A stretch of DNA of 64,000 nucleotides. Origin: Psychrobacillus sp. OK032 (GTDB lineage: Bacteria; Bacillota; Bacilli; Bacillales_A; Planococcaceae). This document shows, one piece after another, positions 24,900 through 33,666 of this stretch (position 1 is its first letter; each line of letters begins with the position of its first letter). The notes under the pieces are model-generated. The model did not search any database. It was not told the origin of the DNA and was given only the letters and a program-made list of their open reading frames with translations. The stretch covers positions 620,001-684,000 of the forward strand of contig NZ_FOGY01000001.1 in NCBI RefSeq assembly GCF_900111345.1, given 5' to 3'. The position numbers were made by a program, and so were the translations under genes.

Positions 24900-26075
24900 C
24901 TACTTTCCAATGCTTAATAGTAGATTGTGTAAATCTGATTTTTCTTCAAAACCGATACCTGGAGCATTTGGTAATTTGACATAACCGTCTTCTACTGCAT
25001 AATTATCCGCAAATCCTCCAAATGGCTCGAATACACCTGGATAGGATTCATTTCCATGAAGTGCTAATCCAGCTGCAATGTTTAAGGACATTTGATGTCC
25101 ACCATGCGGAATACAACGTCTGGAAGACCAACCGTGATCTTTCAACATATCGAGAATTCGTAAATATTCCACTAACCCATAGCTAAGCGCACAATCAAAT
25201 TGAAGAAAGTCTTTTTCTGGATTCATCCCAGCATAACGGATTAGATTCGTTGCATCTTGTAGGGAGAATATATTTTCCCCTGTTGCAATTGCATGTGGAT
25301 AACGTTTAGAAAGCTCCGCTTGCAAATGATAATCAAGTGGATCACCAGCTTCTTCATACCAAATAAGTTCATAGTCTTTGATCTTTTCTCCAAATTCAAT
25401 TGCGTAATCCAAGTCGAAGCGGCCATTTGCATCTACCATTAATCCGCTTCCTTGCGGTAAAATAGCAAGCACAGCTTCAATACGGTTTAAATCCTCCTTT
25501 AAAGAAGCGCCGCCAACTTTCATTTTCACATCTTTATAGCCTAATGCTAAATAACCCTTCATCTCGTCTTGTAGTTCCTTTAACCCTTTATCCGGGAAAT
25601 AGTAGCCACCTGCAGCGTAAATGTATACTTGCTCATCTACTTCGCCATTTCCATATCTTTCAGCAAGTAATTGGTATAAGGCTTTTCCTTCTATTTTGGC
25701 TACTGCATCCCAAATAGCCATATCGATCACACCAACAGCAACCGTGCGTTCGCCATGACCACCTGGTTTTTCATTGGCCATAATAATGGCATGTATTTTA
25801 TGTGGATCAAAATTAGACCCATCATCGGTGATAATATCTTTTGGATCAGCTTCTAGTAATCTAGGAATAAATCGTTCGTTCAGTAATGCCGTCGGTGCAT
25901 AACGCCCATTTGAGTTAAATCCATAACCAACAACCGGTTTCCCATCTTTCATCACGTCTGTTGTAATCGCTATTGCAGATGCGGTCATTTTACTAAAATC
26001 AATATATGCATTTCTTATTGGGCTACTAATTGGAACTGTCTTAACTTCTACTTTTGTTATTTTCAACTTACTCAT
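24900..26075 (-). CDS. tarD: D(-)-tartrate dehydratase (enolase superfamily, TarD-like)
   Basis: Dehydrates D-tartrate to oxaloacetate with Mg2+. The 391-residue sequence is closely collinear with what I remember of the characterised Bradyrhizobium enzyme. Shared blocks are PISSPIRNAYIDFSKMTAS, GYGFNSNGRYA, INEKPGGHGER-like ANEKPGGHGERTVAVGVIDM, the KMKVGG base (Lys184/Lys186), metal ligands VDANGRF, WYEEAGDPLD and ATGEN, and the catalytic histidine in RCIPHGGHQMSLNIAAG. The ATG at 26075 abuts the AAAGGGG site, so TTG at 26066 with 9-nt spacing may be the true start. Its neighbours (tartrate dehydrogenase, TtdAB-like dehydratase) support tartrate use. Confidence 0.9.
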   Translation of the reverse strand: MSKLKITKVEVKTVPISSPIRNAYIDFSKMTASAIAITTDVMKDGKPVVGYGFNSNGRYAPTALLNERFIPRLLEADPKDIITDDGSNFDPHKIHAIIMANEKPGGHGERTVAVGVIDMAIWDAVAKIEGKALYQLLAERYGNGEVDEQVYIYAAGGYYFPDKGLKELQDEMKGYLALGYKDVKMKVGGASLKEDLNRIEAVLAILPQGSGLMVDANGRFDLDYAIEFGEKIKDYELIWYEEAGDPLDYHLQAELSKRYPHAIATGENIFSLQDATNLIRYAGMNPEKDFLQFDCALSYGLVEYLRILDMLKDHGWSSRRCIPHGGHQMSLNIAAGLALHGNESYPGVFEPFGGFADNYAVEDGYVKLPNAPGIGFEEKSDLHNLLLSIGK

Positions 26076-26106
26076 CCCCTTTAGAATTTCTAAGATTTAC
26101 TGCGTA

Positions 26107-26982
26107 CTATTTCAATATCGAGGACTCTTCTGGATAGTTAGAATAAAATAATAGGTGCTTGGCCTTTTTGTAAACAGGGTAATCTACCATTTGATTATCT
26201 ACAGCTATTGATGCCACTCCGCTTTCTTCTGCCTCTTCAAATGCCTTTACAATAGCTCTTGCATTGTATATCTCTTCTTCTGACGGTGAAAATAGTTGAT
26301 GCGTTATTTGTATTTGCTTCGGATGAATGATTAGCTTTCCTTTAAAACCAAGTTGTTTAGCAATTTTCGCTTCATTTTCGAAGCCTGCTGCATTATTGAA
26401 GTCTGCATAAACAGTATCAATTGGCGCTCCAATGCCAGCTGCTTTTGAAGCTATGACAATTTGAGATCGAGCAAATAATAATTCCATCCCATTTGCTGAA
26501 AGCTCGCATCCTATGTCTAACGAAAAATCGATCGAACCAAAAGCCAGTTTGGAAATCATCTCATCTTCTGCTGCAATAGCGTACGCAAATTGGACTCCTT
26601 TTGCTGTTTCTATTAAAGGTATTACTTGGAAGGTAGATGAGAGATTAGTGGCAACTTCTCGAATTTTCTGGCAAACAAATCTAATATGCTGCCCACTTTC
26701 CGATTTAGGAACGACTATGCCTGCTGCTCCATTTGTTACCGCACAGATTAAATCTTCTTCCCAAAAAGGTGTCTCACAATCGTTAATCCTTACAAAAATC
26801 TCTTTTTCTTTGCTAAACCTTATTAATGATTCTTTAACCGTTTCTCTTGCCTTTTCTTTTTCAGCTAATGCGACTGCATCTTCTAAATCGATGATGATAC
26901 TGTCTGCATTAGATGCAATTGCCTTTTTAATCATGTCCTTGTTAGTACCAGGTACAAATAAGTAGGATCGTGCTAGACTCAT
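26107..26982 (-). CDS. CitE-like HpcH/HpaI aldolase/citrate lyase family protein
   Basis: A 291-residue TIM-barrel lyase. LARSYLFVPGTNKDMIKKAI and DSIIIDLEDAVALAEKEKAR are the CitE signatures with the metal/acidic LEDAV motif; EIFVRINDCETPFWEEDL supplies the CoA/substrate arginine, and VIPLIETAKGVQFAYAIA and GSIDFSLDIGC complete the site. CitE-like enzymes that lack citrate lyase partners often cleave malyl-, citramalyl- or related CoA esters to acetyl- or pyruvate-type products. No citD or citF is present here. The start at 26982 follows GAGGG. A CoA transferase (21276) could supply its CoA ester (inference). Confidence 0.88.
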   Translation of the reverse strand: MSLARSYLFVPGTNKDMIKKAIASNADSIIIDLEDAVALAEKEKARETVKESLIRFSKEKEIFVRINDCETPFWEEDLICAVTNGAAGIVVPKSESGQHIRFVCQKIREVATNLSSTFQVIPLIETAKGVQFAYAIAAEDEMISKLAFGSIDFSLDIGCELSANGMELLFARSQIVIASKAAGIGAPIDTVYADFNNAAGFENEAKIAKQLGFKGKLIIHPKQIQITHQLFSPSEEEIYNARAIVKAFEEAEESGVASIAVDNQMVDYPVYKKAKHLLFYSNYPEESSILK

Positions 26983-27020
26983 TACTTTTCCCTCATTTAT
27001 ATGATTGGTTATTGGATACA

Positions 27021-28112
27021 TTAATTCGTTACACTATTAAGAACGCCACTTTTTGCTTTCTCTTTTATGTTGGCAATAATGGCATCGGTTACTTCTGTAA
27101 TATTAGAATTACCACCAATATCTGGAGTTTTAATGCCAGCATGCAATGTATCTTCAATCGCTTCTAATACAAGTGCTCCCATCTCTGTCTCCCCTAGATG
27201 ATCCAACATCATTTTCGCCGTCCAAATTTGTCCAATTGGATTGGCAATACCTTTACCATAAATATCAGGAGCCGAGCCGTGGACCGGTTCAAACATGGAA
27301 GGATATTTGCCATTTAGATTTATATTAGCAGCAGGAGCAATTCCAATACTGCCCATAATCGCTCCGCCTATATCGCTTAAGATATCTCCAAAAAGATTAC
27401 TAGCTACTACTACATCCATCGTCTGTGGCTTCGTAATGAAAAAAGCAGATAATGCATCAATGTGGATGTTTTGTACACGAACATCCGAGAATTTTTGAGA
27501 TATCTCGGATAACACTTCATCCCAGAATGGCATCGAGTGGACAATTCCATTCGATTTTGTAGCGCTAGTTAAGTATCCACTTCTTTTTCTAGCTAGTTCA
27601 AATGCATATTCCATTACGCGAGAAACGCCTTTTTTTGTGAAAACAGCATTTTGCACTACGATCTCGTCTATGCCATTATGGACTCTTCCACCGCTAGAAC
27701 TATATTCACCCTCGCTATTCTCTCTGACAATGATCATGTCGAAGTCTTGTGGATTGGATAAAGGCGACACCATTCCTTTTAATAGTTTTGCAGGTCTTAC
27801 ATTAATCACCTGTTCAAATTCTCTACGAATTTTTAATAATAGTCCTCCTAATGAAATATGATCTTTTACTAGAGCTGGGTCCCCAATCGCTCCTAAAAAG
27901 ATTGCATCACTTTGACTTAGTAAATCTAAAGCATTGTCTGGCATCATTTTCCCGTGTTCGACATAATACTGAGAGCTCCATGGATAATGTGTATAATTGA
28001 ATTTTAATCCTCCGTGAATATTTGCAACTGTGTCTAATACACGTAATGCTTCTGGTACAACTTCTTTCCCAATTCCATCTCCAGGAATGACTGATAACTC
28101 TATTTTTTTCAT
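27021..28112 (-). CDS. Tartrate dehydrogenase / D-malate dehydrogenase (isopropylmalate dehydrogenase family)
   Basis: A 363-residue NAD-dependent beta-decarboxylating dehydrogenase. It opens MKKIELSVIPGDGIGKEVVP; LKDHISLGGLLLKIRREFE-like VKDHISLGGLLLKIRREFEQ and VINVRPAKLLKGM carry the substrate arginines. MIIVRENSEGEYSSSGGRVH is the tartrate/D-malate variant of the phosphorylation loop, and VVASNLFGDILSDIGGAIMG and MFEPVHGSAPDIYGKGIANP bind metal and NAD. TtuC/YcsA/DmlA enzymes oxidise D-malate to pyruvate and meso- or L-tartrate to glycerate or oxaloglycolate. Leucine synthesis is unlikely because no leu genes are near. The start at 28112 follows GAGGAG. Confidence 0.88.
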   Translation of the reverse strand: MKKIELSVIPGDGIGKEVVPEALRVLDTVANIHGGLKFNYTHYPWSSQYYVEHGKMMPDNALDLLSQSDAIFLGAIGDPALVKDHISLGGLLLKIRREFEQVINVRPAKLLKGMVSPLSNPQDFDMIIVRENSEGEYSSSGGRVHNGIDEIVVQNAVFTKKGVSRVMEYAFELARKRSGYLTSATKSNGIVHSMPFWDEVLSEISQKFSDVRVQNIHIDALSAFFITKPQTMDVVVASNLFGDILSDIGGAIMGSIGIAPAANINLNGKYPSMFEPVHGSAPDIYGKGIANPIGQIWTAKMMLDHLGETEMGALVLEAIEDTLHAGIKTPDIGGNSNITEVTDAIIANIKEKAKSGVLNSVTN

Positions 28113-28144
28113 CGTAAATCTCCTCTCCATTTTGTTTGTATACT

Positions 28145-28810
28145 TCAGTTTTTATTAATCATTCTTATTAGATTTTCTTTTGTTCGATTAATATGCTTTT
28201 CCATTACTTCTCTTAATTTGATCGCATTTTTTTCTTTAATATATTTCACCATCAACCGATGTTCCTCGTGAGAATCCGAAAGGTGATTTGCAAGTAAACT
28301 AGGTGTATATTGCGGAACTCCCTGCCATAATGTATGGATAAACCCTTTGATTCTTCTTCCTGGAGAAGCCTCTATAATAATTTGATGGAATTCTTTATTT
28401 AGTTTCATATATAATTCCATGTCACTTTCACTATCTTTTAAGTTCAACATTTTTTCGTATAAGTATTCTAATTCCTTTATATCTTCTTCCTCTAAAAACG
28501 GAAGAGATTGAACAGCTACTTCCCCTTCTAACATCTGTCTAAGGCGGTAGATTTCTTCAATGTCTTCGATGGAGATAGGTGTAACAATCGCACCTTTTCG
28601 TGGTTCCATACGTACTAAACCTTCTACTTCTAGTTGTCTTAACGCTTCACGAAGAGGCATTCTGCTGACTCCTAGTTTTTGGGCCCATTCTTCTTGTGTG
28701 AGCCGATCGCCCATTTTAAATTCACCTTTTAGTATTAAATCTCTTAATTTGGTCGTTACCTTGGATTGTAAAGTGGCTCTATCCTGTTCCGTTAATTTGA
28801 ATTTTTCCAT
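28145..28810 (-). CDS. GntR family regulator, FadR/FCD subfamily
   Basis: A 221-residue repressor-type regulator. The winged helix is TTKLRDLILKGEFKMGDRLT, QEEWAQKLGVSRMPLREALR and QLEVEGLVRMEPRKGAIVTP. The C-terminal FCD domain (about 85-221) has IYRLRQMLEGEVAVQSLPFL and metal-type histidines in EFHQIIIEAS and EEHRLMVKYI, which typically sense carboxylic acids. It lies inside the operon, between the reductase and dehydrogenase genes, so it is probably autoregulated. TTGTATMCAA-like boxes upstream of the thioesterase, MmgE and TRAP units are candidate operators. Confidence 0.88.
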   Translation of the reverse strand: MEKFKLTEQDRATLQSKVTTKLRDLILKGEFKMGDRLTQEEWAQKLGVSRMPLREALRQLEVEGLVRMEPRKGAIVTPISIEDIEEIYRLRQMLEGEVAVQSLPFLEEEDIKELEYLYEKMLNLKDSESDMELYMKLNKEFHQIIIEASPGRRIKGFIHTLWQGVPQYTPSLLANHLSDSHEEHRLMVKYIKEKNAIKLREVMEKHINRTKENLIRMINKN

Positions 28811-28820
28811 TGTACACTCC

Positions 28821-29729
28821 CTAACTAGTTGCAGATATACTCTTTTCCCTTATTTCCACATCGAACATTTCTTCAATATGCTTTACGATGGCAGTATGGT
28901 CTTGATTTCCTTTTCCATCAGACCACGCTTGTTTCCATAACTGAAAGGAAGCACTCGAAATAAACATAGGAACTTTTTCTTCTTCCGCCATATTCATGGC
29001 AATTTTCAAATCTTTCACCATTAAATCAAGCGTAAATCCTATCTCGAAATTTCTAGTTAATACTTGGGTCGGAAATTTAAAATCACTGGAAAAGCTTTTT
29101 GCCGTACTCGAATTAATGACGTCCAACATTTTGGATGGATCTAGTCCTAGTTTTACCCCAAGAGCCATTGCTTCTCCTGTTGCTGCTAAAGTCGTTGCGG
29201 AAATCATATTGTTTAATGCTTTCATCGTATGGCCCGCGCCAATGTCACCAACGTGAATAATATTCTGTCCAATATAACTTAGGAGCGGTCTAACTTCTTC
29301 AAAATCGGCAACTTCTCCGCCAACCATTATGGACAAAGTTCCTTCTTCTGCCTTCTTCACCCCTCCACTTACAGGAGCATCAATCATCCTCAATCCTTTA
29401 GCTATTAACATGGCATTTAGTTCCTTCGTTACAGAAGGGATGGAAGTGGTCATATCTATTAATAGACTGTTCGGGCGCAGTCCCTTCATCAAACCTTCTT
29501 GTCCTGTTAATATTTCTTTGACGATTGCTACATTTGGGAGGACAGTAATAACATATGGAAACTTCGACGCCAATTGAGCTGGACTTTCTGCTTCCGTTGC
29601 CCCTAAACCGACTAAAGCTTGGACGAACTTTTTATTTACATCAAAAACGCCCACTTCCACACCTTGATTTACTAGTCTCCTAGCAATCCTGCCCCCCATA
29701 TTTCCTAAACCAATAATCCCTACTCTCAT
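28821..29729 (-). CDS. 2-hydroxy-3-oxopropionate reductase-like (3-hydroxyisobutyrate dehydrogenase family)
   Basis: A 302-residue beta-hydroxyacid dehydrogenase. IGLGNMGGRIARRLVNQG binds NAD(P); MIDAPVSGGVKKAEEGTLSI is the substrate-binding signature; GDIGAGHTMKALNNMISATT contains the catalytic lysine. GarR/GlxR-type members reduce tartronate semialdehyde to D-glycerate, the sensible step in a tartrate/glyoxylate route. Hydroxyisobutyrate dehydrogenases share all these motifs, so the substrate is inferred from context. It follows the TtdB-like gene and overlaps the gntR leader region (10 bp gap). Confidence 0.86.
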   Translation of the reverse strand: MRVGIIGLGNMGGRIARRLVNQGVEVGVFDVNKKFVQALVGLGATEAESPAQLASKFPYVITVLPNVAIVKEILTGQEGLMKGLRPNSLLIDMTTSIPSVTKELNAMLIAKGLRMIDAPVSGGVKKAEEGTLSIMVGGEVADFEEVRPLLSYIGQNIIHVGDIGAGHTMKALNNMISATTLAATGEAMALGVKLGLDPSKMLDVINSSTAKSFSSDFKFPTQVLTRNFEIGFTLDLMVKDLKIAMNMAEEEKVPMFISSASFQLWKQAWSDGKGNQDHTAIVKHIEEMFDVEIREKSISATS

Positions 29730-29764
29730 ATTTTCAATCCCTTCTTTTATGATCTATATTTCGT

Positions 29765-30313
29765 TTATGACTTATATAAAGCTACGCCCTCCTTGTAAAT
29801 ATCCCCGCCGTGTACATCATTAATGACAAACACCGGAAAATCCTCAATCGTTAACTTCCTAATTGCTTCTGTCCCTAAATCCTCATACGCAACTATTTCA
29901 GAGCTTTTAATCGAACGAGCAATTAATGCGGCGGCTCCACCAACTGCACCAAAATAGACTGCCTTATGTTTTATCATCGCTTTCTTCACTTCTTCGCTTC
30001 GATACCCTTTCCCGATCATTCCCTTTAATCCTACTTCCAGTAATCTCGGAGTATATAGATCCATTCTGCCACTAGTCGTTGGTCCAGCAGAGCCGATAAC
30101 TTTTCCTGGCTTTGCTGGTGTTGGACCGACATAATAAATAACTTGATTGGACAGATCGATTGGGAAAGGAATTCCTTCTTTTTCTTGTTCAATCATTCGT
30201 TTATGTGCCGCATCTCTAGCCGTATAAACTACACCAGATAATAGGACCCGGTCGCCTGCTTTTAACGCAATAAGGTCAGCTTCTTGTAATGGTAGGTTTA
30301 TTTTTTTCTGCAC
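29765..30313 (-). CDS. Class I fumarase / L(+)-tartrate dehydratase beta subunit
   Basis: A 182-residue beta subunit of the two-chain Fe-S hydro-lyases (TtdB or fumarase C-terminal family). GDRVLLSGVVYTARDAAHKR and IYYVGPTPAKPGKVIGSAGP then TTSGRMDLYTPRLLEVGLKG are diagnostic. It works with the alpha subunit encoded 12 bp upstream. The start is GTG at 30313 with AAGGAG 8 nt before. Whether the pair hydrates fumarate or dehydrates L-tartrate cannot be decided from motifs; the cluster suggests tartrate. Confidence 0.88.
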   Translation of the reverse strand: MQKKINLPLQEADLIALKAGDRVLLSGVVYTARDAAHKRMIEQEKEGIPFPIDLSNQVIYYVGPTPAKPGKVIGSAGPTTSGRMDLYTPRLLEVGLKGMIGKGYRSEEVKKAMIKHKAVYFGAVGGAAALIARSIKSSEIVAYEDLGTEAIRKLTIEDFPVFVINDVHGGDIYKEGVALYKS

Positions 30314-30325
30314 AGTTAGCTCTCC

Positions 30326-31171
30326 TTAATTTAAAGATATAGTTTGATGACGACTGGCGTGACAGTTAAGGTTTACAGCAACTGGTAATGCGGCTATATG
30401 ACAGGATTCAACCTCCACTTTCACGTCTAGTGCGGTAGTACTTCCTCCCATCCCTTGTGGACCAATACCTAGTCGATTGATCTCTGTCATGAGTTCCTTT
30501 TCTAGCTCGGCAACAACAGGATCTTCATGGCGAATACCTAAAGGTCGAAACAATGATTTTTTCGCTAAGTAAGCACAGCGCTCAAAGTTTCCACCAATCC
30601 CAACGCCTACTACTAGCGGAGGACATGCATTTGGCCCAGCTTCTTTTACGATTGATAAGATATATTTTTTCACTCCTTCTATCCCGTCTGAAGGCTTTAA
30701 CATTTTCAATTCACTCATATTTTCTGCGCCTCCCCCTTTTGCAGTCATATGAATCGTTATACTGTCTCCCTCCACTAATTCTAGATGGACGATGGCTGGT
30801 GTATTATCTCCTGTGTTTTTGCGATTCAATGGATTGTAAATGATCGAATTTCGCAAATACCCTTCTCCATATCCCTTTTTGACTCCTTCATTAATCGCTT
30901 GTACTAAGCTTCCTCCTACAATATGACAGTCTTGACCTACTTCCACGATAAAGACGGCAGTTCCAGTATCTTGACACATTGGTACTTGTTCGGTTTTAGC
31001 AATATCTGCATTTTCTATTAATTGGGTAATTACTTCTTTTCCTATTTCTGATTGTTCGGTTTGTAGCGCTAGTTTAAAAGCAGAATAAACATCTTCCCCC
31101 AAATTGTAATTCGATTTCTTACACATCTCTGCAACTTGTTCAACGATATGTTCGTAATGGATCATTTTCAT
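30326..31171 (-). CDS. Class I fumarase / L(+)-tartrate dehydratase alpha subunit
   Basis: A 281-residue [4Fe-4S] hydro-lyase subunit. The three cluster cysteines are visible in VPMCQDTGTAVFIVE, AGPNACPPLVVGVGIGGNFE and VEVESCHIAALPVAVNLNCH; MTAKGGGAENMSELKMLKPS is another family block. It converts L-tartrate to oxaloacetate or interconverts fumarate and malate, in the cytoplasm; the cluster is oxygen-sensitive. The start at 31171 is preceded by AGGATGG; a second ATG lies two codons later. The gene follows the thioesterase gene by 25 bp, in one operon. Confidence 0.88.
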   Translation of the reverse strand: MKMIHYEHIVEQVAEMCKKSNYNLGEDVYSAFKLALQTEQSEIGKEVITQLIENADIAKTEQVPMCQDTGTAVFIVEVGQDCHIVGGSLVQAINEGVKKGYGEGYLRNSIIYNPLNRKNTGDNTPAIVHLELVEGDSITIHMTAKGGGAENMSELKMLKPSDGIEGVKKYILSIVKEAGPNACPPLVVGVGIGGNFERCAYLAKKSLFRPLGIRHEDPVVAELEKELMTEINRLGIGPQGMGGSTTALDVKVEVESCHIAALPVAVNLNCHASRHQTISLN

Positions 31172-31196
31172 ATACCATCCTACTTTCTCCTTTTTT

Positions 31197-31694
31197 CTAA
31201 CGCACAATATAAAAGGTACCAAGTGCCTTTGCTATTAAACTTCCTTTTTCATCTGTAATATCACACTCCGAAACTACTGTATTCTTTCCTTGATAAAGGA
31301 TAGTAGGATTTGCGAGCAAACGAGCTCCTTGACCCTTTTTAATGAAATTTACCTTTAATTCTAATGTGAAAACTTTTTCTCCTTCTTGTAGCGATTTTAA
31401 AATTTTAAAGCCAATGGCAACGTCAGCTAGTGTATAAATGGAACCTCCTTGTGCAACTCCATATGTATTCTCATTTTGGATTCCTAATTTCATTTCCGTT
31501 GTGCCATCTTCATTTTGTTGAATTCCTAAAAATCTCCCTAAAAAATGCATAGGGATTTCGGTCGTTTGCTCATTAGTAGAGGAAGCTTGATAAAGAGACA
31601 GCAAATAGGATACCTGATCTAGCTCGCTACTACTTAAGCTTTTTAGTGTGTTTTGTATATAATTGAGTTGTTCGTTTTTATTAGATTCCATCAT
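31197..31694 (-). CDS. PaaI family hotdog-fold thioesterase
   Basis: A 165-residue hotdog-fold protein. NTYGVAQGGSIYTLADVAIG is the PaaI-type active-site helix, with the usual HGG histidine replaced by Gln (AQGG); VNFIKKGQGARLLANPTILY forms the central strands. PaaI-like enzymes hydrolyse acyl-CoA thioesters and free CoA. It heads the operon thioesterase-TtdA-TtdB-reductase-gntR-dehydrogenase-CitE-TarD. The start at 31694 follows GAGGGAG; ATG 31691 directly after is an equal choice. The missing histidine may change its activity. Confidence 0.85.
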   Translation of the reverse strand: MMESNKNEQLNYIQNTLKSLSSSELDQVSYLLSLYQASSTNEQTTEIPMHFLGRFLGIQQNEDGTTEMKLGIQNENTYGVAQGGSIYTLADVAIGFKILKSLQEGEKVFTLELKVNFIKKGQGARLLANPTILYQGKNTVVSECDITDEKGSLIAKALGTFYIVR

Positions 31695-31733
31695 GATTTC
31701 TCCCTCTTTATCTAGCACCCTGTTTGAACAAAG

Positions 31734-31834
31734 TTGATTTCCGCTTCAGGCGGACGCTTTCCGTGGGCTTGGCTCCTGCGGGGTCTTCAGCTCAAGCTAA
31801 TCCCACAGGAGTCGCCGCCTTCCGCTCCAATCAA
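31734..31834. repeat. Family A repeat, short variant with full terminal inverted repeats
   Basis: TTGATTTCCGCTTCAGGCGG at one end and GCCGCCTTCCGCTCCAATCA at the other give inverted ends of about 33 bp. The centre (GGCTCCTGCGGGGTCTTCAG) differs from the 801-928 copy. It lies upstream of the thioesterase-headed operon. Confidence 0.8.
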
Positions 31835-31896
31835 AGTAATTAGAACTTAATATGGAGGAATGATTTCATATACACCACTTATGAATATTCCGATTT

Positions 31897-31908
31897 TCAG
31901 ATACAATA
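31897..31908. promoter_or_regulatory. Candidate GntR-type box upstream of the thioesterase operon
   Basis: CAGATACAATAA reads TTATTGTATCTG on the operon strand and resembles the TTGTATCCAA boxes at 33637 and 36669. Weak by itself; supported by recurrence upstream of three units of this island. Confidence 0.3.
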
Positions 31909-31969
31909 AGAAGTTATGAAATTTACTGGGATAGTTTATAGAATTTCAATATTTTTCCCTTATTCCCTA

Positions 31970-33322
31970 TTATGAAATTGAAATTGATTCAGCCATTAAA
32001 CTTTCCGTATTCTCCATTAACTCTAGCTCTAAAATGTTCTTGATAATCTGCTGTTTTCTCGTATGGTTAATATCGTTGGTCATATTCGTAAACTTTTCTA
32101 TTAGTTCATCTGCAGTAACAGCGTTTTCTGGATCACCTTTTGGAAAATCGGATTGTTTTTGAATCGTTTCTCCATTCGCTAAAAGAACATCTACAGTAGC
32201 TCCCCATTGTTCTGGATAATTAGCATTAATTTGTGGATCAATACTTACCTTTACTTTTTTCAATAGCTGACGAATTTGGCTATCCCACAAATTAGATTCA
32301 TTAAAATCAGCTAAGCCTGCACTTCCAGTTAAAATGGCTAGTGCTGAACAAAACTGTAGACTAAATTTAGCTGCATACTCGGTTGCTGGATCATTGTTAT
32401 CTGTTATATCAATCGCTGCTTTATATGATTTAACCGTTATAGACTCAATTTCCTCGAAGATAGGTTTGCGTTCCTTAAAAACCTCGATTAATAAATCAAT
32501 TGCATGATGTGTATGGCGACAGGATGCATGAATTTTAAAGGAATTCTCTAGAATTTTAAATTCATTTCCTAAACCTTCCGTTATTTTGGAAGCATCATAT
32601 CGTTCACTCATCGCTTTAAAAAACCCTCGATCACCTTCCAGAATTTTCGTTGGACCAGTAAACCCTTTCTGCGCTAAGAGTGCAGCCATAACACCGTTCA
32701 TTGCTGCTTTTCCAGAGTGTAATTGTTTGGTCATCGCACCATCTACTATAAATTCCCATAGTCCAGCTGCCTGTGTACCTGCATTTCCTAATGCAAAAAC
32801 CATTTCTTCTTCCGTTAAGTGCAGTAATTTGGCAGCAGCAATAGCTGCACCAAAAGTTCCGCACGTCGCAGTATTATGCCAATAATAGTAATGAGATGGT
32901 GAAACGGCTTCTCCAATTCTAAAGCAAACCTCATAACCAATAACGATCGCCGTTATTAACTCTTCCCCAGACAGCTTCTTCCACTCGGCTACAGCAAGAG
33001 CAGCAGGAATGACAACCGTCGCCGCATGGATAATAGACCCTTTATGAATGTCATCTAGCTCTACTACATGACTCGCTGCACCATTTACAAATGATGCATT
33101 TAAGACAGATGATTTCCCACCACTAAAAAGAGTGGCTTGTTCCGAACCACCCATCTCATCCATTAATTCACTGATCATTTGAATAGGTACTTTATTAGAT
33201 CCAGCTATAGCTGATCCAAAGTAATCCAATATACAAAGCTTTGTAAATTCAACAACTTCAGGAGGCAATTTTTCATAGGTTAATTCTTGACTATATTTGG
33301 CTAACTCTCTACTTAAGTCCAT
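31970..33322 (-). CDS. MmgE/PrpD family protein (first copy)
   Basis: A 450-residue member of the 2-methylcitrate dehydratase/cis-aconitate decarboxylase family. FVNGAASHVVELDDIHKGSI is the conserved active-site block (N-G-x-x-x-H-x-x-x-x-D-D), SPSHYYYWHNTATCGTFGAA follows, and FKIHASCRHTHHAID carries the CRHTH substrate-binding motif. Characterised relatives dehydrate methylcitrate or decarboxylate cis-aconitate; many others are of unknown specificity. No prpB, prpC or methylcitrate genes are nearby, so a different hydroxy-diacid is likely. The start at 33322 follows GGAGTG. A paralogue lies at 34075-35418. Confidence 0.88.
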   Translation of the reverse strand: MDLSRELAKYSQELTYEKLPPEVVEFTKLCILDYFGSAIAGSNKVPIQMISELMDEMGGSEQATLFSGGKSSVLNASFVNGAASHVVELDDIHKGSIIHAATVVIPAALAVAEWKKLSGEELITAIVIGYEVCFRIGEAVSPSHYYYWHNTATCGTFGAAIAAAKLLHLTEEEMVFALGNAGTQAAGLWEFIVDGAMTKQLHSGKAAMNGVMAALLAQKGFTGPTKILEGDRGFFKAMSERYDASKITEGLGNEFKILENSFKIHASCRHTHHAIDLLIEVFKERKPIFEEIESITVKSYKAAIDITDNNDPATEYAAKFSLQFCSALAILTGSAGLADFNESNLWDSQIRQLLKKVKVSIDPQINANYPEQWGATVDVLLANGETIQKQSDFPKGDPENAVTADELIEKFTNMTNDINHTRKQQIIKNILELELMENTESLMAESISIS

Positions 33323-33426
33323 TCATTAACACTCCTTTTCTTGAGAAATTGAAAGTTCCTTGCTTTAATTGATAGTAGGCACTGAAAGAGTCCGCAATAG
33401 ACGGTATTTGAACGATCTTGAACCCG

Positions 33427-33550
33427 TTGATTTCCGTTACAGGCGGAGGCTTTCCGCGGGCGGTCCGTGAGCCTCCTCGTCGCAAGCTCCTGCGGGGTCT
33501 CACCTGGACACGCTTTTCCCGCTGGAGTCGCCGCCTTTCACTACAATCAA
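33427..33550. repeat. Family A repeat, variant copy
   Basis: TTGATTTCCGTTACAGGCGG at the left and GTCGCCGCCTTTCACTACAA plus TCAA at the right, again inverted relative to each other. The centre carries AAGCTCCTGCGGGGTCTCAC. It lies in the 344-bp gap upstream of the first MmgE/PrpD gene. Confidence 0.8.
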
Positions 33551-33636
33551 CTATTATCCGCTTTTATTTAATTTTTTTCCTATATTTAGTATAGAAAACA
33601 GTTAAGGCCGACTCTATTTAGAAGAATCTTTGTATT

Positions 33637-33646
33637 TTGTATCCAA
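33637..33646. promoter_or_regulatory. Candidate GntR-type operator TTGTATCCAA
   Basis: This decamer is the exact reverse complement of TTGGATACAA at 36669-36678. It lies between the carboxymuconolactone decarboxylase-like stop and the MmgE/PrpD start, upstream of the latter. FCD-type GntR regulators commonly bind TTGTATACAA-like palindromes. Confidence 0.4.
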
Positions 33647-33666
33647 AAGAAAACTTCAAATTTTTT

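Noticed and set aside
27021-28112. 3-isopropylmalate dehydrogenase (leuB)
   Set aside because: The ENSEGEYSSSGGR loop and the tartrate-type neighbours fit tartrate/D-malate dehydrogenase; no leucine biosynthesis genes are present.
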